Assembly (NCBI GenBank): GCA_932521025.1
Contig: OW051470.1
Coordinates: forward strand, 4,636,501-4,700,500
DNA from: Oscheius onirici
Lineage: Eukaryota; Nematoda; Chromadorea; Rhabditida; Rhabditidae
Length of the DNA: 64,000 nt
Direction of reading: 5' to 3'
Part shown: positions 13,401 through 24,998 of the stretch, piece by piece
How the letters are laid out: each line of letters starts with the position of its first letter
How positions within the stretch are numbered: position 1 is the first letter of the stretch
The notes under the pieces: generated by a model
What the model was told of the DNA's origin: nothing
Seen by the model: only the letters and a program-made list of their open reading frames with translations
Databases searched by the model: none
Made by a program: the position numbers and the translations under genes

Positions 13401-15894
13401 GGAAGGAAGAGAAGCACAGAGACACCATCTAAATAGCTCCAGTTTGTTCACTCCCTCTCTTGTCAATGTTCGCCTACATCCTTCTTTTATTCCAACTAAT
13501 CCTGTCTGATCTTTTCTGTCAGAAGTATCTAGTCCAAGATGTCGTCATCTACTACTTTAGTCGACCATGTTCTACCCAGTGTTGCTACTATTGGACTCGA
13601 AGCAGTGAGACGGGTGCTCTCATTGAGAAAGCCGAAAATTGCGACGACTTCTACTGCTTGCGGAAAGAAGTTCAAGTTTCAAAAAAAGATAAGACACAAA
13701 ACGGAAGAATGAGGCTTGAGTGCTGTAGCTCTACCTGATGTAACAGTATGGAAAAGTTGAACGAGGACATAGCCAGAGCGGAGCATCGCCTGTTGTCATA
13801 TTCTACCGAGACGAAGGTTCAAGAGAACACCACTATTCCTTTCTTTGGTGCTACTACGAAACGTTATCTCGCATTTTTTCTCATTGGAGCTGTATTTGTT
13901 GGGCTACTTATTTTTGTCCTTTACAACTTCAAATAAATTTGACTGTATCATAAAGACAACTATGCGATATTTTTCAACACTTTGGTTTTGGTGTATTATT
14001 TATAGAGGCTGTGAAATTCAGCAGAATTTTTGTAACTAAATACTGTAATTAAAACTAGCTAGTTAAAACATTGTAATTGAGTACAGACAGTTTGCTAGGT
14101 TTGAAGACGATTGGACAATATCGTTAGGGAGTCATCAAAATCCAGTTTAATGTTCATGGAATTTGTGTGCAAAGCATCAAAAAGGAGTCAATCCCTCTCG
14201 CCATTTCTTTCCAAAAAATAAGATGCTCTTTTGTTCCCCCAAAGATATAGACTTGCCTAAAATGAATCTCTGGGTCGTGTTGGTTGTCATCGTGAAGTCG
14301 AACGACTATTTCGACTGTTGAAGAAAGTGGTGGGTTGCCTTCGTCTGTTGCTCTGACTACCAAAACACACTCCGAACACGGCGTCACTGAACAACATGCT
14401 GGTGATGAGTTCTGGAAATCAGATTTTCCCTCAAACTCCAAAAAAAGAGGACTGTGTCCCCATTCGACCTTCGAGCGGCGCGCATTGTCCCAGCGCAATT
14501 GGGGTGCTAAAGGTGCTCCGACCACAGGTGTCGACCGCGAATACGCAATTAATCGCGGCCCAAAACAGGCACGACATTCATGATCGGAAGGTCGTAACTA
14601 ACCTTTCCCAAAATTAGTTCGAAAGTCTCACCTTGGCGAATAGCTGATTGTTTGCGATTTCAAAGTTTTGACTCGATCCTAGTATCTCATAATGGATTTT
14701 GCCGTTATCTCCTTCGTCATGATCGACAGCATTCAGACTTGCTATTGGAAGAGAGATCTGTCCTTTCCAGTTAGTAACCATTTTTCGCTCTGGAAACTCT
14801 GGAGCGTTGTCGTTGACATCGAGAACTTGGACATAGATGACTGTCGATCCCGTTCTGAAAAGAACTTTTCAAAAGAGCCGCCAATTCTGCCTCAATATGT
14901 CCTATTATGCTGCAAACTATGCTAATTTCCGGTACGCGACGGGGGTCAGTGCCATGTGCGGATTATCTGCGCAATTTGGGCATACAGGGGCGCGCGGAAA
15001 ATAAGAGCTCGTTTTTATGACCGACAAATTATTTCGACCTGGAAATGCCTGAAAAAGCTACCTTTGAGGATTGCCTCCATCTTTTGCTGTCAAGTTCAGA
15101 GAGTACAACGCCTTCTGTTCTCGATCAAGACTTCTTTCCAGTTGCAAAAAGACAAGACCATCCTTCTCGACCAACTTGAATGCTTCTCCGTCCAGTCTGT
15201 ACTCGACGATCCGACCGTTGTCTCCCTCATCTAGATCAACTGCACCCACAAGAGGCAATCGTGTCCCAATGGAGGCTGTCTCCAGCACAGACACATTCTG
15301 CAATGTTATCCATCTCATTATCCGCGGCTGACACAAGTGGCACACCTGGGTCAAGTGCCATATTGTCTCTGGATGGGCTTGACAAAAGTGTGAATTTACT
15401 GCGTCCGACCATGACCGGCTCCCATCATCTCTCGACAATTAGATCGAGAGAAAAAGTGAGCCGCGAGGGTGGTTTGCGAGGTCATTTTCTCCCTCACTTG
15501 AGAACTTTTCAAACAGAAAAACGCCCACCTGGAAACTTAACGGGAAACTAGGAGCATTGTCGTTCACATCCTCGACGACGACAGAAATATGAATAATGGC
15601 AGGAGGGCTGTTTGAGACGAGAGAAAATGAGAACGAAGGAGCTTGCTCTCGATCTAGAGGCTCGCCTACAAACAGCTGAGTGTTTTGAAGTCGAATGGCC
15701 TTAGGGAGGCCGGATGGTCGGTAGTTGATTCCATCCTGAAGAGGAAGACGACCAATCAAACTACCAACCAGGGCTTCTAAAAACACTTTTTAAGTTGTTT
15801 AATATTAAAAACTACCTTCGGAAATCGAAAACTTATGACTGGTCTCGCTGAACAAACAGATGACCGGCCCTATTAGAGCCAAAAGTAGAAGCAT
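1464..15894 (-). CDS. Giant Fat-like cadherin, single-pass membrane
   Basis: One long multi-exon gene, transcribed leftwards. It starts with a signal peptide (MLLLLALIGPVIC) at 15894. A long array of extracellular cadherin repeats follows, recognised by motifs such as VEDVNDNAP (about 15560), DREQ and LTVTDDDG. Many repeats are degenerate. Near 2560-2710 lies a cysteine-rich EGF-like segment, and a laminin-G domain lies near 2040-2440. A transmembrane helix (LFVIAAISALLAVILTVY) follows near 1820-1900. The cytoplasmic tail is short, about 85 residues, and ends YYRNDGYV at 1464. Cadherins mediate calcium-dependent adhesion and planar polarity. EC array plus EGF plus LamG plus a short non-catenin tail suits the Fat/CDH-3/CDH-4 group better than classical cadherin. 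Nearly all introns are about 40 nt. The exception is 13384-14256, which has a GC donor and contains another gene. The exact number of repeats was not determined. Confidence 0.85.
10019..10170. repeat. Dispersed repeat family, copy 1 (intronic)
   Basis: This copy lies in a cadherin intron. It carries the family motif CTCAATTAGAGCTTCAGACA and the end motif GGGAGCAATATAAA. A middle section present in other copies is missing, so CTTCCCTTGTCAC joins directly to the AATTAGAG segment. Relatives lie near 17.5, 22.5, 32.9 and 52.0 kb. Confidence 0.7.
13384..14256 (-). other. Large GC-AG intron of the cadherin
   Basis: The exon ending PEIHFR at 14257 is followed on the minus strand by GCAAGT. The next exon begins after ...AATTAAG at 13383 and continues LQPSHVDFAVISSD in frame. 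Any GT donor I tried breaks the frame. The intron is about 870 nt, against about 40 nt for its neighbours, and contains a complete + strand gene. Confidence 0.6.
13466..13936 (+). CDS. Small type I membrane protein, nested in cadherin intron
   Basis: Two open frames in the same phase, 13466-13738 and 13748-13936, are best read as one gene. A 48-nt GTAGCT...CATAG intron removes the stop and joins RLEC to SRAEHR. The product has a signal peptide (MFAYILLLFQLILSDLFC) and a cysteine-rich ectodomain (CSTQCCYYW, CDDFYC). A C-terminal membrane helix (FFLIGAVFVGLLIFVLY) ends three residues from the stop. An AATAAA overlaps the stop codon. The gene runs antisense to the cadherin and lies wholly inside its intron. 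No family is recognised with confidence; a Ly6-like cysteine pattern is possible. The alternative is two separate small proteins. Confidence 0.55.
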
Positions 15895-17051
15895 TGAGCA
15901 TGAGAAACTGCAAAGACATAATACTGAAGAAAAAAGAGAAAGAGGGAAGGACAATCTGAACCAGTTTCTCCTTTTGTAGCCTTATAATGGCCAAATCGTA
16001 AGGGACGACTTGGCAGCGGGACATCTGTCAAAACGCATTGAACGGAAAAAAAGCAGACTTGGTAAATCATAAAATGAAAGTCTGGTCGACTTTGTGCTTG
16101 ATAGGAATAGATTCAACCAGAAAGGGAAAGAATAGCTCGGATTAGTGGAGCTGATTCACAGCCTCTGGTCACGAAATTTGTCAGTTCTGGACAGGAATAG
16201 AAACTTGAGAGAGGAGGACATCTGTTGCAAACAAACAGTAATGAATAGCAGTTGAAGGTCAATCACACCAAACGCGGCTGGAGGTCCCATCAAATGTTCC
16301 TCTTGAACCAACAAATATAAGAAACTGTCGGGATCTGTTAATCCGAAGACGATAAGGATCGTCTCGGACACACAAATGAATAAACAGCCGGGGAAAGCAG
16401 CGTGCGCCTGTAAGACAGAGAGATGACGGAAAAGGATAAGCTCGGGACGCAAATGAAAAGTGCCGAAGTGACCGAGTCTAATGGGATCTGACAGCAAAAA
16501 AAGTGTTGAAAGATGCGCTGAAGATACTGACACTCTTTGAGCTGCAATCCTCTGGGACAACGAGATGCAGAGTCAGGGGGACGACAAGGTAATGACATAA
16601 TCGTGACAGCTGAACAGAGATGGATTGACGATGGTCAAGGTATGTGATAACTCTTTCAATGGACAAGTGTAAATAGCAGACAGATGTGCCTGTGTGAACA
16701 GTCAGAGGAGGGCGGGGCAGGTGTTCGGCAGGTGGTGTTCATCCAGCACTACCTGTGGATTCGAGGGTGGCAATCTTTTCTGGATTTTGTGTAGCCTTTT
16801 AGTGCATACGAATATATAAACTTTTAGAATAAAATACTACTTTTCGATACAAGTTCCTTACAGATTACTGCAATAAATGCTTACTGTTAAAAATTGTTAC
16901 AAATTTGCTTTGGGCTATAAAGTAATTGCTGGCAGCTCGGATATCCTCAAATGACCTTTCTAAGCGCCGCCACCTGTTGTCGACCTAATTACCGTAACTG
17001 AACTGGAAAAGGAAGAGTTTATGACTTGTAAAGAGTACAAAGAATAGTCTG
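15895..17051. other. Upstream region between cadherin and DUF19-like gene
   Basis: Open frames on the minus strand at about 16156-16666 overlap each other and show no domain, so I do not call a gene. The stretch probably contains the cadherin promoter and 5' leader. Confidence 0.3.
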
Positions 17052-18057
17052 TTAGATGAGGACGGTGTGCATGTCGCAATCCGGCATTGTCACTCCAAGA
17101 CTATCTCTCGTCACCTAATAGTACTTTTAGACAAGAGATTATTTTGAGAACATACAGTAGAGACCAGTTTCCAGGCATCGGTTCCACACTTGTTCAAAAT
17201 GATTGGGTGAGAACATCGAAGATATCCGTCCATGGCTAGACACATGGAAGAGAGGTAGTCCTCGGTGGAACCGCTCTGAACAAAAATACTTTTTGTGAAA
17301 CAAGGATTGTACCACCCTTATCAGGGCTAAAGTTACCTACTTATCTATATCCCTTGAACCACTTGCCAACCTTTCTATTTGGGACTTTCGAAGGTAGAAG
17401 CAAAGTGATCACATTAGTAATCTCACAAAATTGTCTGAACTTGTTACAACTAACTCCCAACTGTAATTTGGGCACAAAGTTACCCTTCTTCATCCTCAGT
17501 TAGAGCTTCAGACACACAGACAGACACAAAAACTTGGAAGTAATTTAGAAAGAATGACAACTATTACTTTGGTCCTTTGAGCTTCTCCAATTGCCTCCGT
17601 AGCAGCTGTCTTACAACTGATATATTCTTTTTGTGTCTCGACTCTTGCGAAACAGGCAGCATGTTTTTCAAAGAGCGGCTGACCAGATCCGCACATGTAG
17701 CCATACGAGGCATCGACGGCATCCATTGACAACGAGTCACAAGCCATCACGTCAACACAATGCTGAATTGAGTTTCTTTGTGGTTGGTGAAAGCAACTAC
17801 CCGAAACTCGGCGTAAATGCCACAAAGTTTTCGGAAGACGTCGCCGCCTTGAAGAGGAAAGTGCATTCCAGTGTCGTCTTGCAACTTGGAAGCATACTGC
17901 AGCATCGGCTGCAAATGTTTCGTTCATTATAAAAGATCCAAAAGACCTGTAGACACTCGTTGATTTTAGTCTCTTGGTTGAAGTCGCATCTCTGTTGTCC
18001 CGCTGCAGTAGCTCCATATCGAACAGCCGTCGCATACAATACTGTCAGCAGTAACAT
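17052..18057 (-). CDS. Secreted DUF19/CPG4-like cysteine protein
   Basis: Five exons are read from a signal peptide start at 18057 (MLLLTVLYATAVRYGATA) to a stop at 17052. The mature part has the spaced cysteines of the nematode DUF19 / chondroitin proteoglycan 4 type: RCDF, NECL, KLCG, HCVDVMAC, GYMCGSGQPLFEKHAACF, YISC, SMCLAM, LRCSHP, NKCG and MPDCDM. Proteins of this group are secreted, and some carry chondroitin in the eggshell; the function here is inferred. The penultimate large intron (about 17280-17550) contains a copy of the dispersed repeat. The family is nematode-restricted as far as I know, which is one basis for the taxonomic call. Confidence 0.7.
17430..17551. repeat. Dispersed repeat family, copy 2 (intronic)
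   Basis: It carries CTCAGTTAGAGCTTCAGACA followed by ACTTGGAAGTAATTTAG, matching the conserved end of the family. It lies in an intron of the DUF19-like gene. Confidence 0.7.
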
Positions 18058-18929
18058 TTTGTGATCTAAACATAAATATTGGAAAGAAAGGAACCGCCAA
18101 ATCTGCGCACTTTGAGAGCCATTCAGAGACGCTAATTGTGCGCAACAAAGTGCTCCCCTGGGAGGCGAGTAAAGAGATAAATTCGAAGATAGACTTGGCT
18201 TAATTGGATTCGATTGATTCGATTATTCTCGAGTAAGGAGACAAACACTACGTGTAGACGCCTCGGTACACATCAAAAAGGATAGAATTTGAGATGAGTG
18301 ACTGAGGAACTTCTGTCGAGTAAGATGTGAAACTTGTTTTATTTTAAACAAACATTCATAAAAGATATCAAAACTACTAAAAAAAGAATCTATCGAAAAG
18401 ACATTTGACGGCAATTCTATCCCCTTTATCCCAACTGCCCTCCTTTAATGGCTTAGGATCATTAGGTTCTCTAAAAGGACGGGCTTAAAAGGAAAGAGAC
18501 AAATTGAGGAGAAGAATTGACTGTAGGAACACATTTTGTAGCTTAGAGACAGGAGACGCGTCCTAACTCAATCAGATCTAATTGAATCTAAAGAGTCGCA
18601 AGTCAGGCAGCTTCTTCTGACGGAGCTCGTTTGTGCCCACTGGACTGGCTGGACTATAGACTCACTCAAGAAGGTCTTCCGGAAAAAGAATAGCACGAGT
18701 CAAAGGAAAACATAAAAGTCAAGACCTCTTTTGAAGCATATAGGCAAACAAATTGAAATATACACTTTTTGAGAGATTCGCACCCTAAAGCAGGACTTGT
18801 TGAAGAGTGAGAGCTGTTGCCAACCGAGGGGTGTCGATTCAATTACGGAGCCCAAGTCTCCCATCCATCACCTGCAGCACCCGAATTCTGAATAGATGGC
18901 GTATAGTGAGTATCTTTCATTAACACTGA
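18058..18929. other. Intergenic, kinesin 3' side and DUF19-like 5' side
   Basis: No coding exon or RNA gene is seen in this stretch of about 870 bases. It should contain the promoter of the DUF19-like gene and the 3' UTR of the kinesin. Confidence 0.3.
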
Positions 18930-21900
18930 TCATTCGGTCTCTTTTCTCGGTCTCGACGTCGATTTCTTTTTCCTTTCGCCTGACTTCGAAGCGACTTTCT
19001 TTTGCTTCGAAGGGTCTCTTGGAGGCTTCTTCTTCTCAACGTCAGTAATGGATATATCTGGCGGTGACAACTTCTTTTTGGGTTTTCGGATGGACTCTTC
19101 GACCTCACTTTGTTTACGCGGACGACTCTGAACTAGTTGATCATGATTTCTTGGAAAATGTACCTGTCTCTCTTCTGACGCTTTTCTCGTTTTTCCCACA
19201 GATGAGTCTCTTCCAGTGATCTTTCTTTCCCTCTGACTTCCCCAAACTGTTATGTACAAATTCGAATGTTGTAAGTAGTCGACCACCTGTATTTATTCAA
19301 TCGACTGCAAAAGAAAAGAAAAAACCTCGCGAGTAACTGGGCGATAAGTGAAGAGTTGTTTAAACGCATATGCTGGGTTTTGTCCGTTAATTGTTGGAGA
19401 CTCGACCTCCTTCTGTCCAAAAAACTTGTATTTGCAAGAACTTTGAACGACTCGACGAGGAAGACCGACGGCTGCCAGAATCTTCACTTTGAAGGCAAGG
19501 TTCTTTCCTACCTAAACAAAAGTTCTGTCTGGAAGCATATGTTTTTACTAGCTCGGCTGGATTTTCCACATATTCGCCTCGGATATCTTTTCCAGATGGT
19601 GAACATGGCTGCAGACTGACAGTCAACTGACCGAGTTCATTTCCCTGAATTAAATTCTTTTACGAACATTGATATCTCTCTACTACTAAAGCGCAATGGT
19701 GTCTGTGGTGGACTCTGTTTATTTGTTTGTTTGTTTGTTTGTCCATGGCCACGAGATTCGTCGCGACAAGTCAGAAATTGTCAGGATTAGTCACTTTTGA
19801 ACTTGCAATAGTAAAGAGTTGAGCGAAGATAGGTTTTGTCAAATGAATGGGTGGGAATTCAGAACCTAGGCTTTGCTTTGTATGTTTGAGCGCCGCAGGC
19901 GCCAGGGCGGCGAAAGCCGTCGTAGACGGCTGGTGTTTACCTCAAAATCACAAATGGGATACGATTCTTGTTCGTCCATCAAAAAGGCCAATGACTGAAG
20001 AAAGACAACAGCTGATCCGACAAAGGCCACAGAATCGGCAGCTTCATAAAAGGGATCGCGACTCTTTGGTAAGTTCCAATCCTCTCCATCGACCATTTTC
20101 TCGTACATTTCTTGCATTCCGTAGTATCTGTTCACAAAACGGGCTTTCTCCCATAAAAACTGGGTGTCATCAGTCTCATTCCTGACTTTGATCCATATCT
20201 GAATAAATTGCTCCTTTTTCTCGAAAAAGAATAAACCTCGGTGAGTCCGTTTTCCAGTCCTCTCATCTCGGCCGAAACCAAAATAATCTCAAAATTGACT
20301 GGTCGACTGAGCTCCTTAGCCATGGCATTTGCCCTATAAACCATGGGAAGAATTGAGATTAGTTCTTCTTCCAAAATGAGATCGGCCTTGCTCTTTCCAG
20401 TTCCCGCCAGTCCTATTCCAGCGTGTTGAGCGATCTCCTTTTGAGCAGATTCGTAGGTGACACCCTCGTGATTTCCACCCTTCTTGTTCGGATTCATAAA
20501 GGCGTAGAGATGGTTTCCTCCGAAGAGAACTCTGAGAAGCGATAGACGTCTCAAAATCTGGATACCTGTCATTCTGTTGAAGTTCCGTTTCTCCATTTAT
20601 CTTCTTTCCATTGACAAGCATTTCAGCGCCCTAGAAAAGGATTTTGACTCAAACTCAAACTCACTTCCATGGGTCTGACAGTAATCTTCGAATTTTTCTT
20701 GTTGTTCAAGATGGCGTGTTGTGGTAATATGGAGAGACCATTGAGCTGGATGGCTGGCGCGGGTTGGGCCGTCTTGTTGCCTTGAGATTATGCTTCACAT
20801 TTCCGATATAAATAACAACCGACCTACGGTAATCTCTCCTTCGCCGATAAAATGAACAATTACGTCAGTCAAAGCAGGATCTTCGTTGAGATTCCACAGA
20901 TGTGGAATTGTTAGCTTCTTCTTCGAAATGGCAGCCCTCTCTGCGGAAGTATTGGTTTTAGCCGCTTCCTCTGCCAGTTTCTGAGCCCATGATTTTTCTA
21001 GTTCGGCCATCTCCTTCTGATTTTGTTCCAGTTGACGACGCATTTGGTCTAGCTCTTCCTGAACATTTTTGTTTCAATCAAAGACATTGCTGATACATTT
21101 GTTCCTCCGCCTTGAATTTGTCCCTGAAGTCGAGAGTTCTCTTCCCGCAGCTCCCTAATGAGTCGGTCAGTAGCATTTTCGTTAACTACGGCGTTCGTCT
21201 TGATCGCCTTCGCTCTATCGGCAAATCTGAGAGTCGAGAGCGTTTCCTCGTAGTTGATGTCAGCTGGAGAAATGGCTGCTATCTGAACTACCAGTTCTAT
21301 TGAAGAGAGTCAGCTCACCATGATGGTCTTGCTATTTCCTCCGAGGGCATTTTTGAGTAAGCAAGTCAGAACTGAGTCTCGATAAGGAATCTGTAACTGT
21401 TCAGTATTATTCTCATCCAAATCAAAACCTGAATTTTCTTCTTGCTCGTCTGTTGTTCGTGAAGAGCCTTGATCACTCGACCCAATGTCGACAGTGATTG
21501 ATTGATGACGATTCCCTCTTTCAGACGATCTCCTTCCGAACCCGCATCTCGTTGTCTCTCACTGAATTTTTCCGTACTTTCTTCTTTAGTTTTCAATACA
21601 CCTTCCCGCCAAATCGACCAGATTGATCTCGCTCTTTTTCGTAGTTGTACCACCTCCATTCTTAGGAAACTTTTGAGTAAAAATCACTTTGACAATAGTA
21701 TGAGCACGACTCGATGTGGCATTCATGTTCGTCGCCGCAATGGTTCTATTTTTCGTGCCTTCTTCAATCTTTCCCTCAATTTCCTTATAAGAATTGACTG
21801 GGGATGAAGACAGATTCTCAACTGAAAAGGGCTTTTATTCTGTTAACAGACAAAAATACCATAAAATCCGTTTTTCGGGTGTTCTCTGACTTTTAGTCCT

Positions 21901-23578
21901 CCCTTTGGAGGTTCTTTAGAAGACAGTAGATCTCGTACCTAAAACATTCTTTCAATTTCTGGGGAAACTAACTTTTTCGCAATAAATTTCGAACATGGAT
22001 ATGAGGACCTCGTACTGACTGCCTTTCTTGTTCTCCTTGTTCTCTTCGATTCGTTTGAACAACTCTTCGCAGACGACTGGGACGATTCCTAAAAGTTTTT
22101 TGTCTTTTTTACTGACGAACATACCCTTGTTCTTCTTGAACCCCACAATGGAGTAACTTTTTCCTGAACCAGTCTGTCCGTAGGCGAAGAGCGAACAGTT
22201 GTATCCTGCCCAAGCGTTATCGAGAACTCCGATACCCAGATCCGAGAAGACTTTTTGCTGAACAAATGCATTTTACGTCTTCCCCTTGCCTCACCTGGTC
22301 CGCATACGAACCACCCGCTTCCGGTGCCAGGTAGCCGCCTTTCTCCTCGACATAGCCGTCGTGTGACCGGTAGGAATGATTAACCATATGGTCACAGTCC
22401 TTGTCCACATGAACAACGACTATGGTCATACGTTTTAATTTTTTTCTCAGTCTTACTGTACCTTCCCTTCTCCCCTTGTAACTCTGCTCCAGTCACCCAG
22501 ACTCTCCAAAGAAACTACCAACGTCGTTAGAACACTTCGCGCACTTTCTTTTCCTGTCGCGACTTGTTAAAAACTAATTTGCGCACAAAGCTCCCCTTCT
22601 TATCCTCAATTAGAGCTTCAGACACACATAGAGACGCGAAAGCATTTTTAATTGGATGTGCTGCAGAGAATTTTACCCAGAAAACCCACCAGAGAATTTT
22701 AACCCGTAGATTTCTATTGTTTTCATGTTTAACCAGACGACTTCGTCACCTGGGGCGTCGTGGGCCAAACATTTTTACCTACTTTTTCCCGTTGAAACCT
22801 TTCTACTTACCTCCAACACAGTGGAAGCGAAAGTCTGTATAAACTCCAAGTTTAAAAGTGACTTGGTATCTAAAACTCTTGACACTTTCTAACTTGTCAC
22901 GACGAATCTCGGTGCCTCGGACAACTAAGCAGACATACAAACAAACAGAGACACACCATTGTATTTTAATAGTTTAGATTTAGTGTTATTGAGATAGAAA
23001 TTTCAGTCAAAATATATTCTTTCTTTGTATTGTTGGTTTTGCATTTTATATGAACCGTTCTGGTGAGACAACACGACAAGAACAGGAAAAGGACAGGCAT
23101 AACATGACTGCGAAAAACACGAGAAGGGGTTCGGTTTATGTCATTGTTCTTTGATCGTAGTTGGCAACTCTCAGTGATGCCCTCGTCGATACCAGACGTG
23201 ATTAGCAAATAAATAGAATAGAATAGAAATTGGAAATTGTTTCCAGTCGTCAGTAAGTCTTTCCTGGTTCTGTTTTAAAACTATCATATGTTTTAATCTT
23301 ACTGCCAGCGCCAATGAACTCGGTAGTCAATAGAACCTAGAGCGATTCGTTCATGCCTACCAGTAAGAATGGTCGAAAGTGAACCACTTTTCGTCAGACG
23401 GATTGTTGGGGTCTCTTGAATACTGTATTGTGCGAGAGAGTAAAACAACCTACCGTATACAGGTTCGAACTCCATCTGGCATCTCTATGACATTTACGGC
23501 GTTTCGTTTCTTCTCTCTGTCATTGAAAGGCCTTACTCTTACGGCGACCACGACAGTATCTCCTTTTGAGGCACCCAT
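18930..23578 (-). CDS. klp-6: Kinesin-3 motor protein, KLP-6/KIF28 type
   Basis: The N-terminal motor begins [18 protein letters not shown]. It has [14 protein letters not shown], the P-loop GQTGSGKS, switch [11 protein letters not shown], switch II DLAGS and the INQSLSTLG helix. After the neck and a coiled-coil segment comes an FHA domain ([18 protein letters not shown], then [12 protein letters not shown]). A kinesin-3 tail follows with [16 protein letters not shown] and LYITVWGSQ. The protein ends in a basic tail ([13 protein letters not shown]). Motor, FHA and a short tail without a PH domain match KLP-6/KIF28, which in C. elegans works in ciliated male neurons and on mitochondria. Orthology is inferred from architecture. 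Exon 1 ends at 23454 and a 1008-nt intron follows, carrying repeats. A run of TTTG units lies in another intron near 19720. Confidence 0.85.
19717..19742. repeat. TTTG microsatellite
   Basis: About five to six TTTG units lie in an intron of the kinesin gene. Confidence 0.85.
22470..22655. repeat. Dispersed repeat family, copy 3 (intronic)
   Basis: It contains AAAGAAACTACC, CTGTCGCGACTTGTTAAAAA and CTCAATTAGAGCTTCAGACA in the family order. It lies within intron 1 of the kinesin. A weaker related patch (CTAACTTGTCACGACG) follows near 22890. Confidence 0.75.
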
Positions 23579-23718
23579 TCTGAAAATATGAGTTTTCGAA
23601 AGCAGTGTGTAGGCTGAGAGTGTGTGTCCGTCCGAGCGGCACGTTGCTTAGGAGCAGAGACTTGCTTTAGGAGCACGCTGACTGACGCATTGACGATCAG
23701 CGATCTTTCGTCGCTTTC

Positions 23719-23778
23719 TTAAGTCAAACTCTTGACAAGATGTGACCAAGTACATATCTTGTCAAGATTTTGACTTAA
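23719..23778. repeat. Near-perfect hairpin with TTAA ends
   Basis: The left arm TTAAGTCAAACTCTTGACAA is repeated inverted in the right arm ending TTTGACTTAA. The arms are about 24 bp with one mismatch and a small bulge, and the loop is under 10 nt. It lies between the kinesin start and the next + gene. Confidence 0.75.
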
Positions 23779-23869
23779 CGAATGGATTAATAAGAGTCAA
23801 CTTGTTAGTTTCTTTGCTACCACAGAAGGGAAGTTCACGATTCTTTGTTTCTTTAATTATGAGTTTCAG

Positions 23870-24222
23870 AAATACAGAAGTGGGGAGACGAGGACAACAT
23901 TCTACCGGAACTCGGAGTCGACAAGAACAAATTCGCGCCTCTTCGAGATGACGGTATCCAATTCAGTACGGAAAAGACTCTCGAAAAACCGAAGACACTG
24001 GCCAAAAGTCGGGAGAAGTTGCCTCAGAAGCCTCAGACGGACAGCCCGATGCCAGATTTTATTGATCTGGAGAAAGGAAAGGAGGAGCGAGAAATGAAGA
24101 AGGAAGAAGAAAAGGATCCGAAAAATTGCAGAATTGGCTGGATGATCACTCTTGTCGTATTTTTCACTATTCTCACTCTTTCGATCAGTGTCTGTGTCCT
24201 GAAGATTCTCAGATTTTTATGA
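23870..24222 (+). CDS. Small C-terminally anchored membrane protein (5' end unresolved)
   Basis: The open frame reads WGDEDNILPELGVDKNKF, a charged linker (EKGKEEREMKKEEEKD) and a C-terminal helix (WMITLVVFFTILTLSISVCV), ending LKILRFL at 24222. An AATAAA follows at about 24251. The stretch before 23870 ends in TTTCAG, so an upstream exon is likely, but I could not place its ATG. The topology is that of a tail-anchored or single-pass protein with the N-terminus in the cytosol. No family is recognised. Confidence 0.5.
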
Positions 24223-24328
24223 TTCCAGACGACGGAAGATACGAATGAGAATAAAGTATTTGTACAGTATTAATGTTCTGGGTGTCATTCAAAAGACTTT
24301 ATTATTAGTAAGAGGTCAATACAATCTA

Positions 24329-24709
24329 TCATCTCTGTGGTTGAGGTGCTGAACTGAAATCGACACAGAATCCTTGACCGGCCACGTCAACGTCAACTCC
24401 ATAAACCGTCGTATATCCCTCGGGACAAAGACCAGCCAAAGCTGGGCCTAGTCTGTTCTTCTCCAACGAAACATCGATTGTTGGACAACAATACGTTCCC
24501 GTGGAATCACAGGCGTAGCCAGTCATGCCGCATGTCGCACCAGCTTTTCCTGACGCACAGCTTCCAACACTGAATTGGTTGAAGGAGCCACATTTGCCCT
24601 GAGAAAGGCAGATTGGATATATCAAAAGGAATAAACTAACGAGAATTGGAGTAACTGCTGCGGCAGCTCCAGCTACGAGACTCAATGTGAGAAGAATGAG
24701 ACGGGCCAT
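24329..24709 (-). CDS. Secreted cysteine-rich protein
   Basis: The start is MARLILLTLSLVAGAAAA (24709; an in-frame ATG two codons earlier is an alternative). This is a signal peptide. A 42-nt intron near 24600-24642 follows VTPIL. The mature part, about 80 residues, has a run of cysteines (GKCGSF, GSCASG, ATCGMTGYACDS, TYCCPT, LCPEGY, GFCVDF). A TTTATT polyadenylation signal on the minus strand lies just beyond the stop. It resembles small nematode secreted CC-domain proteins, but the family is not certain. Confidence 0.65.
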   Translation of the reverse strand: MARLILLTLSLVAGAAAAVTPILVSLFLLIYPICLSQGKCGSFNQFSVGSCASGKAGATCGMTGYACDSTGTYCCPTIDVSLEKNRLGPALAGLCPEGYTTVYGVDVDVAGQGFCVDFSSAPQPQR

Positions 24710-24998
24710 GATCAAATAATTACACTGGGCGAAAGAGACCTTTAAATGACTGTGCAGAGGCGAGAAAGCTGATTACACAGAGACTATGGCTGAACAGTGC
24801 TCAGTTCAGCCACGTTTTGGCACCTTTGATCCTCTTTTTGCTGCGTGTTTGGACAGACTCGCATTCGGGATAACTTGTGCATTGCTAGATTTTGAAAACT
24901 TTTCCGTAAATTTATTTGGCAATCTCTTTGCAAAGAATAGTAAAGTTTTGTAGAAACTGCAGTAATTAGGAAGTTATGCGGAAAGTTGTATTCACTAG

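Noticed and set aside
13460..13936. Two separate genes or an operon inside the cadherin intron
   Set aside because: Both frames share one phase, and a 48-nt intron joins them into a single signal-ectodomain-helix protein, which is simpler.
16156..16666. Minus-strand open frames of up to 134 codons upstream of the cadherin
   Set aside because: Three frames overlap, none has a domain or junctions, and the cadherin signal peptide starts cleanly at 15894.
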